A stretch of DNA of 64,000 nt. Origin: Nocardia terrae. Its GTDB lineage: Bacteria; Actinomycetota; Actinomycetes; Mycobacteriales; Mycobacteriaceae. This document shows, piece after piece, positions 1 through 7,765 of this stretch. The stretch spans positions 1 to 64,000 of the forward strand of contig NZ_WRPP01000010.1 in NCBI RefSeq assembly GCF_009760405.1. The letters run 5' to 3'. Each line of letters opens with the position of its first letter. Positions within the stretch are counted from its first letter, which is position 1. The notes below the pieces were generated by a model. That model made no database searches. It was not told the DNA's origin and saw only the letters and a program-made list of their open reading frames with translations. The translations under genes and the position numbers were made by a program.

Positions 1-1200
1 GCAGCTCCACAGGACCTCGGGGTCGATGACGCCGCCCACGTCCTCGCCGCCGACCAGCGGCCGCTCGGCCTCGGCGCGCGCGGCCTCGGAAATCTTCGCC
101 AGCGCACGCTCATTCGGCTTGCCCTCGCTGCCGCCCGCGAGCAGATAGGGCGCCTTCGCATACGTGTGGTCGCGCAGGGACATGATCAACAGCTTGGGCG
201 ACAACGGTTTTCCGGTGTTCCAGGCCGGGCACTGCGACTGGCAGCGGCCGCACTCGGTGCAAGTCGTGAAGTCCAGCAGGGCTTTCCAGGTGAAGTCCTC
301 GACCTTGCCGACCCCGAAAGTGTCGGTGTCGGGGTCGGCGGTCTCCATCTCGAGGACCCGGCCGCCGGACATCATCGGCTTGGCCGCCCCGAGCGCGACC
401 CCGCCGTCGTCCTCACGCTTGAAGTAGATGTTGAAGAACGCCGAAATCCGGTGCCAGGCCACACCCCAGGTGAGGTAGCGCCCGATGACGTAGAGGAACG
501 CCGCCCCCGCGATCATCTTGAGCAGCGCGAGGCTCGACAGCATGACCACGCTGGCAGGCATCACCCGGGCCAGCTGCATGGTGATCGGATCGGTCCACGC
601 GCGCCCGCCACCGTAGGTCGCGATTTTCCCCGCCTCGAGCAGCATGTCGCTGACGCCGTGGGCGAGCACGATCAGCTCGATCAGGTACGCCGCAAAGAAA
701 TTGGATCCGCCGAACCGGGAGAGCCGCTCCGGGCGACGCGGATGATTCAGCTGCCGGATCGCGATCAGCGCGACGATCCCGACGACGGTCGTGACCGCGA
801 GGAACTCCTCGAGCAGCCGATAGCCGGCGGTCTCGCCGATGATCGGCCACCCGAACTCGGGATCGAAAGTCTCCCCGTAGGACTCGAAGTAGAACACCAT
901 GCCGACGAGGAACCCGACCATGACGAGCCAATGCGCCCAGCCCACGGTCCGGAACTTGTTCATCCGCGTATGCGCCGCAACCTCCACGGCCACGGTCCGC
1001 ACCCGCGGCAGTACCGGCCGCAACCGAGACCCGTCCGGTTGCCCGGCCCGGAAGACGCGAATCATCCGGGTCAACCCGGTGAAGAAGTATCCCCAGCTGA
1101 CGATGGTGATGATGGCCCCGGTGATCCCGAGCACGATCGTCGCAGTGCTCAAGGCACAGCCCCCCGTCCCAAGAAGCCGCTGAGCGGCAACAAGATTCAT
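1..1200 (-). CDS. EtfD-like membrane (Fe-S) oxidoreductase, 3' end outside window
   Basis: The product resembles mycobacterial Rv0338c (EtfD), a membrane Fe-S protein thought to pass electrons from ETF (acyl-CoA dehydrogenation) to the quinone pool. The visible N-terminal half has several hydrophobic membrane segments. The motif CTECGRCQSQCPAW follows, its first Cys at residue 314 counted from the ATG at 1200; this is a [4Fe-4S] ligand set. The reading frame runs off the left edge, so the C-terminal CCG-type domains are not seen. The start is uncertain: a TTG at 1152 preceded by a GGGG-rich Shine-Dalgarno gives the more family-like N-terminus MSTATIVLG. Family assignment is firm; the respiratory role is inferred from the mycobacterial homologue. 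Confidence 0.85.
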   Translation of the reverse strand, partial: MNLVAAQRLLGTGGCALSTATIVLGITGAIITIVSWGYFFTGLTRMIRVFRAGQPDGSRLRPVLPRVRTVAVEVAAHTRMNKFRTVGWAHWLVMVGFLVGMVFYFESYGETFDPEFGWPIIGETAGYRLLEEFLAVTTVVGIVALIAIRQLNHPRRPERLSRFGGSNFFAAYLIELIVLAHGVSDMLLEAGKIATYGGGRAWTDPITMQLARVMPASVVMLSSLALLKMIAGAAFLYVIGRYLTWGVAWHRISAFFNIYFKREDDGGVALGAAKPMMSGGRVLEMETADPDTDTFGVGKVEDFTWKALLDFTTCTECGRCQSQCPAWNTGKPLSPKLLIMSLRDHTYAKAPYLLAGGSEGKPNERALAKISEAARAEAERPLVGGEDVGGVIDPEVLWSC

Positions 1201-1216
1201 GTTACCCGTGGGTAAC
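1201..1216. promoter_or_regulatory. Perfect palindrome GTTACCC-GT-GGGTAAC, likely repressor operator
   Basis: Two perfect 7-bp arms around a 2-bp centre lie directly upstream of the EtfD-like gene. The size and symmetry suit a TetR-family operator. If the TTG at 1152 is the true start, the palindrome lies about 50 bp upstream of it, in the promoter zone. The regulator is not in the window. Confidence 0.55.
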
Positions 1217-1397
1217 TTATGTATTCTTCGTCAAGTTATCATCGAATCGGCGGGGGAGGAAGACCTGCCGAGGTGAACCTCACCGCGGCGAGGTCGCTCA
1301 GTTTCCTTGCGGCGGTTGACGCTTCGAGACTCGCGCCGATACCGCCCATCCCGGCGTCGGCGGGCCGTGAAAATCCCGCTATTCGGGATCTGGCCGA

Positions 1398-1424
1398 TTT
1401 GCACTCTCAATAGCAGAGTGCAAA
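1398..1424. promoter_or_regulatory. CIRCE-like inverted repeat upstream of pafA
   Basis: TTTGCACTC and GAGTGCAAA form a perfect 9-bp inverted repeat separated by exactly 9 bases. The GCACTC-N9-GAGTGC core is that of the HrcA-binding CIRCE element, normally found upstream of groES/groEL. It lies about 130 bp upstream of the pafA start, in the 353-bp divergent gap between the EtfD-like gene and pafA. I see no heat-shock gene nearby. The rest of the gap shows no other clear feature. Confidence 0.6.
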
Positions 1425-1553
1425 GGAGTCTTGCTTTTTCGCAGGGTAGGGCGCGTGGAACGTTGCATCCCGTGCTAAATCGTTGTGAATACGTTTGCAC
1501 GAGCTGGCCGACAAGCCGGTTACCGGGCACTTCAGAGCTGTAATGTCGATAGG

Positions 1554-2912
1554 GTGCAGCGACGAATCATGGGGATCGAGACCGAATTCGGGGTGACGTG
1601 CACCTTTCACGGTCACCGACGGTTGAGTCCTGACGAGGTGGCCCGGTACTTGTTCCGCCGGGTAGTTTCTTGGGGCCGTAGTTCTAACGTGTTCCTCCGC
1701 AACGGTGCCCGGCTCTACCTCGATGTCGGTTCCCATCCGGAGTACGCGACGGCCGAGTGCGACAGCTTGGTGCAGCTGGTCACTCACGATCGGGCCGGTG
1801 AGCGGGTCCTCGAGGATCTGCTCATAGACGCCGAGCAGCGGCTGGCGGAGGAGGGTATCGGCGGCGATATCTACCTGTTCAAGAACAACACCGACTCCGC
1901 GGGCAACTCTTACGGCTGCCACGAGAACTTCCTCGTGGTCCGCGCCGGCGAGTTCTCCCGCATCTCGGATGTGCTGCTGCCGTTCCTGGTTACCCGTCAG
2001 CTGATCTGCGGTGCCGGCAAGGTGCTGCAGACGCCCAAGGCCGCCACGTTCTGCCTGTCGCAGCGGGCCGAGCACATTTGGGAGGGCGTCTCCTCGGCGA
2101 CCACCCGCTCGCGGCCGATCATCAACACCCGTGACGAGCCGCACGCCGACGCCGAGAAGTACCGGCGCCTGCACGTGATCGTGGGCGACTCGAACATGGC
2201 CGAGACCACCACCATGCTCAAGGTGGGCACGGCCTCGCTGGTGCTGGAGATGATCGAAGCGGGCGTCGCGTTCCGAGACTTCGCCCTGGACAACCCGATT
2301 CGCGCCATCCGCGAGGTGTCGCACGACCTCACCGGCCGTCGTCCGGTGCGGCTGGCGGGCGGCCGTCAGGCCAGCGCCCTCGACATCCAGCGCGAGTACT
2401 ACGCCCGCGCCGTCGAGCACCTGCGCAACCGCGACCGCGACCCGCAGGTCGATGCGGTGGTGGACCTCTGGGGTCGCACCCTCGATGCCGTCGAGGCGCA
2501 GGATTTCGCCAAGGTGGACACCGAGATCGACTGGATCATCAAGCGCAAGCTGTTCCAGCGCTACCAGGACCGCTACAACATGGAGCTGTCCGATCCCAAG
2601 ATCGCCCAGCTGGACCTGGCCTACCACGACATCAAGCGCGGCCGCGGCGTCTTCGACCTGCTCGCCCGCAAGGGTCTGGCCAAGCGGGTCACCGAGGACG
2701 AGGCGGTGGACGCGGCGGTCACCACGCCCCCGCAGACCACCCGGGCCAAACTGCGCGGCGATTTCATCACCGCCGCCCAGGAGGCCGGTCGCGACTTCAC
2801 GGTGGACTGGGTCCACTTGAAGCTCAATGACCAGGCCCAGCGCACGGTCCTGTGCAAGGACCCGTTCCGTTCGGTCGACGAGCGAGTGGATCGCCTGATC
2901 GCCTCGATGTGA
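1554..2912 (+). CDS. pafA: Proteasome accessory factor A (Pup-protein ligase)
   Basis: PafA joins the C-terminal Glu of the ubiquitin-like protein Pup to lysines of target proteins, marking them for the actinobacterial proteasome. The 452-aa product starts MQRRIMGIETEFGVTC, near-identical to mycobacterial PafA and of the same length. Glu9 (GIETE) is a metal/nucleotide ligand and Asp57 in LYLDVGSHPEYAT is the likely catalytic base. I chose the GTG at 1554; the open frame extends upstream to 1485 but that part has no homology. The gene precedes pafB/pafC as in mycobacteria, although a 15-bp hairpin separates them here. A CIRCE-like repeat lies upstream. Confidence 0.97.
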   Translation: MQRRIMGIETEFGVTCTFHGHRRLSPDEVARYLFRRVVSWGRSSNVFLRNGARLYLDVGSHPEYATAECDSLVQLVTHDRAGERVLEDLLIDAEQRLAEEGIGGDIYLFKNNTDSAGNSYGCHENFLVVRAGEFSRISDVLLPFLVTRQLICGAGKVLQTPKAATFCLSQRAEHIWEGVSSATTRSRPIINTRDEPHADAEKYRRLHVIVGDSNMAETTTMLKVGTASLVLEMIEAGVAFRDFALDNPIRAIREVSHDLTGRRPVRLAGGRQASALDIQREYYARAVEHLRNRDRDPQVDAVVDLWGRTLDAVEAQDFAKVDTEIDWIIKRKLFQRYQDRYNMELSDPKIAQLDLAYHDIKRGRGVFDLLARKGLAKRVTEDEAVDAAVTTPPQTTRAKLRGDFITAAQEAGRDFTVDWVHLKLNDQAQRTVLCKDPFRSVDERVDRLIASM

Positions 2913-2984
2913 GTCGGAGCCGACGCCCGGGACTCCCAGGGGCTTCGCCCCCGAACCCCCTGGATCCCGGGGAATTCTCCCGGC

Positions 2985-3018
2985 AACGGGCCGCGAACCG
3001 CAGGGTTCGCGGCCCGTT
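2985..3018. terminator. Strong hairpin between pafA and pafB
   Basis: AACGGGCCGCGAACC pairs perfectly over 15 bp with GGTTCGCGGCCCGTT around the loop GCAG. A G/C-rich run with a second possible fold precedes it. There is no clear U tail, as is common in actinobacteria. It probably separates pafA transcription from pafB/pafC. Confidence 0.7.
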
Positions 3019-3110
3019 CCACGTTTGTATCGGTCGGCATGGGGGTCATTAGGGGGAAAACGGGACCGCCCATGCTCCATCTCGCCGACGCGCCCATTAC
3101 TCTCTACGGG

Positions 3111-4103
3111 GTGGCGATATCCAAGGTCGAGCGGTTGATGAATCTGGTTATCGCGCTGCTGTCCACCCGGCAGTTCCTCACCGCGGAGCGGATTCGCGAC
3201 AGTGTGGCCGGGTACGAGGAGTCCGCGAGCGACGAGGCCTTCAGCCGGATGTTCGAACGGGACAAGAACGAGCTGCGCGATCTGGGCATTCCGCTGGAAA
3301 TCGGTCCGGTGAGCCGGTATTCGAGCGTCGAGGGCTACCGCATCAACCGGGATGCCTACGAGCTGCCCGATATCGATCTGACCAGCGGGGAAGCGGCCGC
3401 GGTCGCGGTGGCGGTGCAGCTGTGGGAGTCCCCGGAGCTGGCGGCTGCCGCGGAGGGAGGGCTGCTCAAGCTGCGCGCGGCCGGAATTCACGTGGAGCCC
3501 GACGCCGGGGTGTCGGCGGTGCCCGCGGTCCCGGCCCGTACCCGCGGCTCCGAACCGGTGCTGGGCAAGCTGCTGGCCGCCATCGATGCCGGACGGTCGG
3601 TGAAGTTCAAACACCGTCAGTCCCACGGGGATCCGGTCGAACGTGATGTGCAGCCGTGGGGTGTGGTCACCCACGGCGGCCGCTGGTATCTGGTCGGGCA
3701 CGACAACATGCGCGACGACCGCCGCGTGTTCCGCATCTCCCGCATCGACGAGGACATCGTCGAATACGGCCCGGCCAATGCCGTGCACAAGCCCGAGGAC
3801 CTGGACCTGCGGTCCGTCGTCGGCGAGGTCACCGCGCAGTCGCCGATCAGCGGTTCGGCCACGGTGTGGGTCGCCGAGGGTCGCGGCCAGGAGATCCGTC
3901 GCCTGGGCCCCGTCATGGAGGACCGGGTGCTGGGCGGACGCCCGGGCTCGATCGTCGAGGTGCCCGTCCGTTCCCGCGACTGGCTGGCCCGGCTCATCAC
4001 CGGTCTCGGCGCGGACGCCCTGGTGCTTGCACCGGAAGACCTGCGCGACAATGTGATCGCGCGCCTGAAGTCGGTGCTGGAGCGAACGGAGGTCAGTGCG
4101 TGA
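3111..4103 (+). CDS. pafB: WYL-domain transcriptional regulator PafB
   Basis: PafB with PafC activates DNA-damage genes independently of LexA/RecA in mycobacteria. The 330-aa product has an N-terminal helix-turn-helix (SKVERLMNLVIALLSTRQF) and a C-terminal WYL domain beginning near residue 160 (GVVTHGGRWYLVGHD). I chose the GTG at 3111 because the family starts directly before SKVERL; an upstream ATG at 3039 is in frame but unsupported. It runs straight into pafC, with the stop about 90 bp before the preferred pafC start. Confidence 0.93.
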   Translation: MAISKVERLMNLVIALLSTRQFLTAERIRDSVAGYEESASDEAFSRMFERDKNELRDLGIPLEIGPVSRYSSVEGYRINRDAYELPDIDLTSGEAAAVAVAVQLWESPELAAAAEGGLLKLRAAGIHVEPDAGVSAVPAVPARTRGSEPVLGKLLAAIDAGRSVKFKHRQSHGDPVERDVQPWGVVTHGGRWYLVGHDNMRDDRRVFRISRIDEDIVEYGPANAVHKPEDLDLRSVVGEVTAQSPISGSATVWVAEGRGQEIRRLGPVMEDRVLGGRPGSIVEVPVRSRDWLARLITGLGADALVLAPEDLRDNVIARLKSVLERTEVSA

Positions 4104-4191
4104 ACGGGTCAGGCCCGGAGGCGTCGCTCCACCTCCCTGCGCTTGCCTGCGTAACCACGCAGAGCTCCCGGTCGCGCGGAAAGGTGGCAGC

Positions 4192-5289
4192 GTGAGCGAG
4201 GCGACGGCACGGAAACGCCGGGGAGACAACGCGTCCGACGGCGCACGGTCCTCGGACGGTGCGAAGGACCGCAAGGGCGGCGCGGCCACCACGACCCGGC
4301 TCTCGACCCGGTTGGCCCGGCTGCTGAACATGGTCCCGTACTTCCAGGCCAATCCCGGCATCAGCGTGGCGGAGGCGGCCGCCGAACTCGGCGTGACGTC
4401 CAAACAGCTGATGACGGACCTGAATCAGCTGTGGATGTGCGGCCTGCCCGGTTACGGGCCGGGTGACCTCATCGATCTGTCCTTCTCCGAGGAGAGCATC
4501 GAGGTCACCTTCTCCGCGGGCATCGACCGCCCGCTGCGGCTCACCTCGCTCGAGGCGACCGCCCTGCTGGTGGCGCTGCGTTCCATCGCCGATCTGCCCG
4601 GCATGGTGGATCCGAGTGCGGCACACGCGGCCATCGCGAAGATCGAATCCGCCATCTCCGGACGGGAATTCGCGGGCCCGCCGCAGCCGGTGCCGGTGGA
4701 GGCTCCCGCTGTGGCGACCGTCCGGTCCGCCCTGGAGCATGGTCACGCCCTGCGCCTGGTCTATTACTCGGCGAGCCGCGATGTGGTCTCCGAGCGCGTC
4801 GTGGACCCGATCCGAATCGTGCTGGTGGACAACAACAGCTATCTGCAGGCATGGTGCCGGCAAGCCGAGGGCGTCCGGCTGTTCCGCCTCGACCGCATCG
4901 AGGAGGCCGACGAACTCGACGAGCCCGCGCGCCCGCCCGCCGAAGCCGCCGCCGACGAGACTGCGGCCCTGGACCTGTTCGTCGACGATCCCGCGGTCCC
5001 GCTGGCCCGCTTGCTGATTCGCCCCGACTACGCCTGGGTGCTCGAGCAGTACCCGATGCACAAGGTCACCACCCACCCCGACGGCAGCGTCGAGGCCACC
5101 ATGCGCTTCGCCACCCTGGACTGGATGGCCCGGCTGCTGCTGGGCTTCGGGGCGGGCGTGACGGTGCTGGGGCCGGCCGAGCTGGTCACCGCGGTGCGGG
5201 AACGCTCGAGCTCGGCGCTGGCCGCCTATGCGACGGCCGCGCAGGACGACGCGTTCGCGAGCGGTCTCGAGGGGGTCGGTCCCGCTTGA
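4192..5289 (+). CDS. pafC: WYL-domain transcriptional regulator PafC
   Basis: This is the partner of PafB in the damage-response activator. The 365-aa product has a low-complexity N-terminus (residues 1-35), a helix-turn-helix region (MVPYFQANPGISVAEAAAE) and a WYL-type domain in the second half. The GTG at 4192 is preceded by AAAGGTGG. A longer frame from 4096 would overlap pafB by 8 bp and encodes unrelated sequence. Its stop overlaps the start of the PanE-like gene (TTGA). Confidence 0.92.
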   Translation: MSEATARKRRGDNASDGARSSDGAKDRKGGAATTTRLSTRLARLLNMVPYFQANPGISVAEAAAELGVTSKQLMTDLNQLWMCGLPGYGPGDLIDLSFSEESIEVTFSAGIDRPLRLTSLEATALLVALRSIADLPGMVDPSAAHAAIAKIESAISGREFAGPPQPVPVEAPAVATVRSALEHGHALRLVYYSASRDVVSERVVDPIRIVLVDNNSYLQAWCRQAEGVRLFRLDRIEEADELDEPARPPAEAAADETAALDLFVDDPAVPLARLLIRPDYAWVLEQYPMHKVTTHPDGSVEATMRFATLDWMARLLLGFGAGVTVLGPAELVTAVRERSSSALAAYATAAQDDAFASGLEGVGPA

Positions 5290-6317
5290 GTTTCCGGGTG
5301 ACGGTGCTGGGGGCGGGCAGCATCGGATGCTTTGTCGGCGGCCGCCTGGCCGCGGCGGGGGCGGACGTCACGTTCGTCGGCCGCCCGCGCGTACTCGACG
5401 AACTGCGCACCTTCGGGCTGCGGCTCACCGACCTCGATGGTGACGACCAGCGCGTCGAGCCGAGCGGATTCCGGCTGGCCACCGAGCCTTCCGACGACGC
5501 CGACCTGGTGCTCATCACGGTGAAATCCGCGGCCACCGCCACCGCCGCGGCCGAACTGGCCCCGCTGGTGAAGCCGGGCACCGTGGTGATCAGCCTGCAG
5601 AACGGCATCGGCAACGACGCGGTCATCCGGGAGATCCTGCCCACCTGCGTCGTGCTGGCGGGCATGGTCATGTTCAATGTGGTCCACCACGGCCAGGGCC
5701 GGTTCCACCGCGGCACCGCGGGCACGGTCGACATCGCCGACGATCCGGTGCTCAACCGCTTCGCGCCGATCTTCGGCAAGTCCGGCCTCGGCTTCAAGCG
5801 CTACCCGGACCTGCTGCCCATCCAGTGGGCGAAACTGCTGCTCAACCTGAACAACCCGATCAACGCGCTGTCGGGCCGCCCGCTGCGCGAGGAACTCGGC
5901 ACCCGCGACTACCGCCGCTGCCTGTCGCTGGCCCAGCGCGAGGCGCTGGCCGCCATGGAGGCCGCGCGCATCCGCCCGGCCCGGCTCACCCCGCTGCCGC
6001 CGGAGGTCATGGCCCGGCTGCTGACCGTGCCGGACGGCCTCTTCCGTAGGGTTGCCGGAAAGGTGCTGGCAGTCGATCCGGTGGCCCGCTCGTCCATGGC
6101 CGACGACCTGGCCGCCGGGCGTAAGACCGAAATCCCTTGGCTCTGCGGAGAAATCGTCAGCCTCGGCGCCATGGTAGGAATACCCACGCCGGTGAACCAG
6201 AAGCTGATCGATCTCGTGACAGCTGCGGAGAACGGCGACCGGCGTACCTGGTCAGGCCCGGAATTGCTGGAACAGCTCACGAAGGCCGCGCGTGACGGCG
6301 CGGCGAACGAGGGTTGA
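5286..6317 (+). CDS. 2-dehydropantoate 2-reductase family protein (PanE/ApbA)
   Basis: The family makes pantoate from ketopantoate with NADPH in CoA synthesis; paralogues reduce other 2-keto acids. The 343-aa product opens with a Rossmann motif (VTVLGAGSIGCF), and the K of QWAKLLLNLNNPINAL matches the catalytic lysine and Asn/Ser substrate contacts. The start is TTG at 5286, overlapping the pafC stop as TTGA; GTG at 5298 is an alternative. The gene lies between pafC and tatA, a place with no such gene in the M. tuberculosis order I recall. Whether it is the housekeeping PanE cannot be decided here. Confidence 0.85.
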   Translation: MSFRVTVLGAGSIGCFVGGRLAAAGADVTFVGRPRVLDELRTFGLRLTDLDGDDQRVEPSGFRLATEPSDDADLVLITVKSAATATAAAELAPLVKPGTVVISLQNGIGNDAVIREILPTCVVLAGMVMFNVVHHGQGRFHRGTAGTVDIADDPVLNRFAPIFGKSGLGFKRYPDLLPIQWAKLLLNLNNPINALSGRPLREELGTRDYRRCLSLAQREALAAMEAARIRPARLTPLPPEVMARLLTVPDGLFRRVAGKVLAVDPVARSSMADDLAAGRKTEIPWLCGEIVSLGAMVGIPTPVNQKLIDLVTAAENGDRRTWSGPELLEQLTKAARDGAANEG

Positions 6318-6381
6318 CAACAAGGTTCGCCATATGCGGGTCCGGTAGCATCGGACTCACCAAGTCTTTGGAGGTAATGGA

Positions 6382-6666
6382 ATGACAGGCGCCATCAGCC
6401 CGTGGCACTTGCTGATCGTTGTGCTGATCTTCTTGCTGTTCTTCGGTTCGAAGCGCATGCCCGACGCCGCCCGCTCGCTGGGCCGCTCGATGCGCATCTT
6501 CAAGACCGAGGTCAGCCAGATGCAGAACGAGGGCAAGACGGGCGAGGCCGCTCCCGAGGCGCAGGCGCAGCCGGCTCAGCCGGTCCAGCAGCCCGCGCAG
6601 CTGCCCCCGGCCCAGCCGGTGCAGCCCGCGCCCGCGCCGCAGCCGAACGACCAGCAGAAGGCCTGA
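6382..6666 (+). CDS. tatA: Sec-independent translocase subunit TatA
   Basis: TatA multimers form the pore for export of folded twin-arginine proteins. The 94-aa product has one N-terminal membrane helix (WHLLIVVLIFLLFFGSKRMP), the FGSKRMP hinge, an amphipathic helix (ARSLGRSMRIFKTEVSQM) and a Pro/Ala/Gln-rich tail. A good GGAGG ribosome site precedes the ATG. It is separated from tatC by 115 bp containing a 10-bp hairpin. Confidence 0.96.
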   Translation: MTGAISPWHLLIVVLIFLLFFGSKRMPDAARSLGRSMRIFKTEVSQMQNEGKTGEAAPEAQAQPAQPVQQPAQLPPAQPVQPAPAPQPNDQQKA

Positions 6667-6680
6667 GGCCATCGTTTTGT

Positions 6681-6705
6681 CCGGGATGAGTGAATCTCAT
6701 CCCGG
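6681..6705. terminator. Hairpin between tatA and tatC
   Basis: CCGGGATGAG and CTCATCCCGG form a perfect 10-bp stem around TGAAT. It may attenuate read-through so that TatA is made in excess of TatC. The following bases carry a repeated GTCGGCCGCAAGGC. Confidence 0.6.
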
Positions 6706-6781
6706 GTAAGTCGTTGTCCGGGTCCGGGTCGGCCGCAAGGCTCCGGTTTGTCGGCCGCAAGGCGGAGGCAGTCACACACAC

Positions 6782-7762
6782 ATGCGCATTCGCATCCCGT
6801 TCGATCCCCGGCGCAGCAAGCGCCGCACGAACCCCGACGGCACCATGTCGCTGGTGGAGCATCTCTCCGAGCTCCGCAGGCGATTGCTCATCGCCATCGC
6901 CTGGGTCGCGGTCGGCACCCTGTTCGGGTTCTTCTGGTACTCGCATTCCTTCTTCGGGATCGAGAGCCTCGGCGAGATCCTGCGCGGGCCCTACTGTGAT
7001 CTGCCCGCCTCCTCGCGCGCGAATCTCAGTACCGACGGCGCCTGCCGACTGCTGGCGACCGCCCCGTTCGAGCAGTTCACCCTGCGCTTGAAGGTCGGTA
7101 CGACCGCGGGTGTGGTTGTGGCCAGCCCGTTCTGGCTGTATCAGCTGTGGGCCTTCATCACCCCGGGCCTGTACGCGAAGGAGCGCAAGTACGCGATCTC
7201 CTTCGTCGCGGCGGGTGCGGCGCTGTTCATCACCGGTGCGGTGCTGGCGTACTGGGTGGTCGCCCACGCGCTCAGCTTCCTGATGACCATCGGCAACAAC
7301 GTCCAGATCACCGCGCTCTCGGGTGCGCAATACTTCAGCTTCATCATCAAGCTGCTGGTGATCTTCGGTGTGAGCTTCGAAACCCCTTTGCTCATCGTGG
7401 GTTTGAACTTCCTCGGGGTGCTGACGTACGCGCGGCTCACCAAGTGGCGGCGCGGTCTGATCTTCGGCCTGTTCGTGTTCGCGGCCATCGTGACCCCGCA
7501 GGACCCGATCTCCATGCTGTCGCTGGCGCTCGCGCTGACGCTGCTGTTCGAGATCGCGGTGCAGGTCGCGCGGCTCAACGACCGGCGACGCGCCCGCAAC
7601 GCCGCGGCCTGGGACAACCTGGCCGACGACGAGGCGTCCCCGCTGGACACCTCGCCCGGCGGCATCGACGCCCCCACCCCGGTGCCGACCGCCGAACCGG
7701 TGGCCGCCACACCGGTGGAGAAAACCACGGGATCTGTGTCGGATTACTCCGATACTCTCTGA
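6782..7762 (+). CDS. tatC: Sec-independent translocase subunit TatC
   Basis: TatC recognises the twin-arginine signal peptide and recruits TatA. The 326-aa product contains the N-terminal motif MSLVEHLSELRRRLL and six membrane segments, including the family signature FGVSFETPLLIVGLNFLGV around residue 200. A charged, Pro-rich cytoplasmic tail of about 60 residues follows. The ATG at 6782 gives the usual short basic N-terminus. The stop is 3 bp before the helY start, so the two are probably co-transcribed. Confidence 0.96.
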   Translation: MRIRIPFDPRRSKRRTNPDGTMSLVEHLSELRRRLLIAIAWVAVGTLFGFFWYSHSFFGIESLGEILRGPYCDLPASSRANLSTDGACRLLATAPFEQFTLRLKVGTTAGVVVASPFWLYQLWAFITPGLYAKERKYAISFVAAGAALFITGAVLAYWVVAHALSFLMTIGNNVQITALSGAQYFSFIIKLLVIFGVSFETPLLIVGLNFLGVLTYARLTKWRRGLIFGLFVFAAIVTPQDPISMLSLALALTLLFEIAVQVARLNDRRRARNAAAWDNLADDEASPLDTSPGGIDAPTPVPTAEPVAATPVEKTTGSVSDYSDTL

Positions 7763-7765
7763 AAA

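Noticed and set aside
166..1215. 349-residue plus-strand frame at the left edge
   Set aside because: It is opposite the EtfD-like gene, whose Fe-S motif and membrane helices are clear on the minus strand.
1444..1448. GGGTA as a SigF-type -10 box before pafA
   Set aside because: No GTTT-like -35 lies 15-17 bases upstream; the bases there read GGAG.
1407..4403. 998-residue open frame on the minus strand opposite pafA-pafB-pafC
   Set aside because: It is the antisense frame of three well-recognised genes. Its sequence is rich in Gly, Arg, His and Asp with no domain, typical of high-GC shadow frames.
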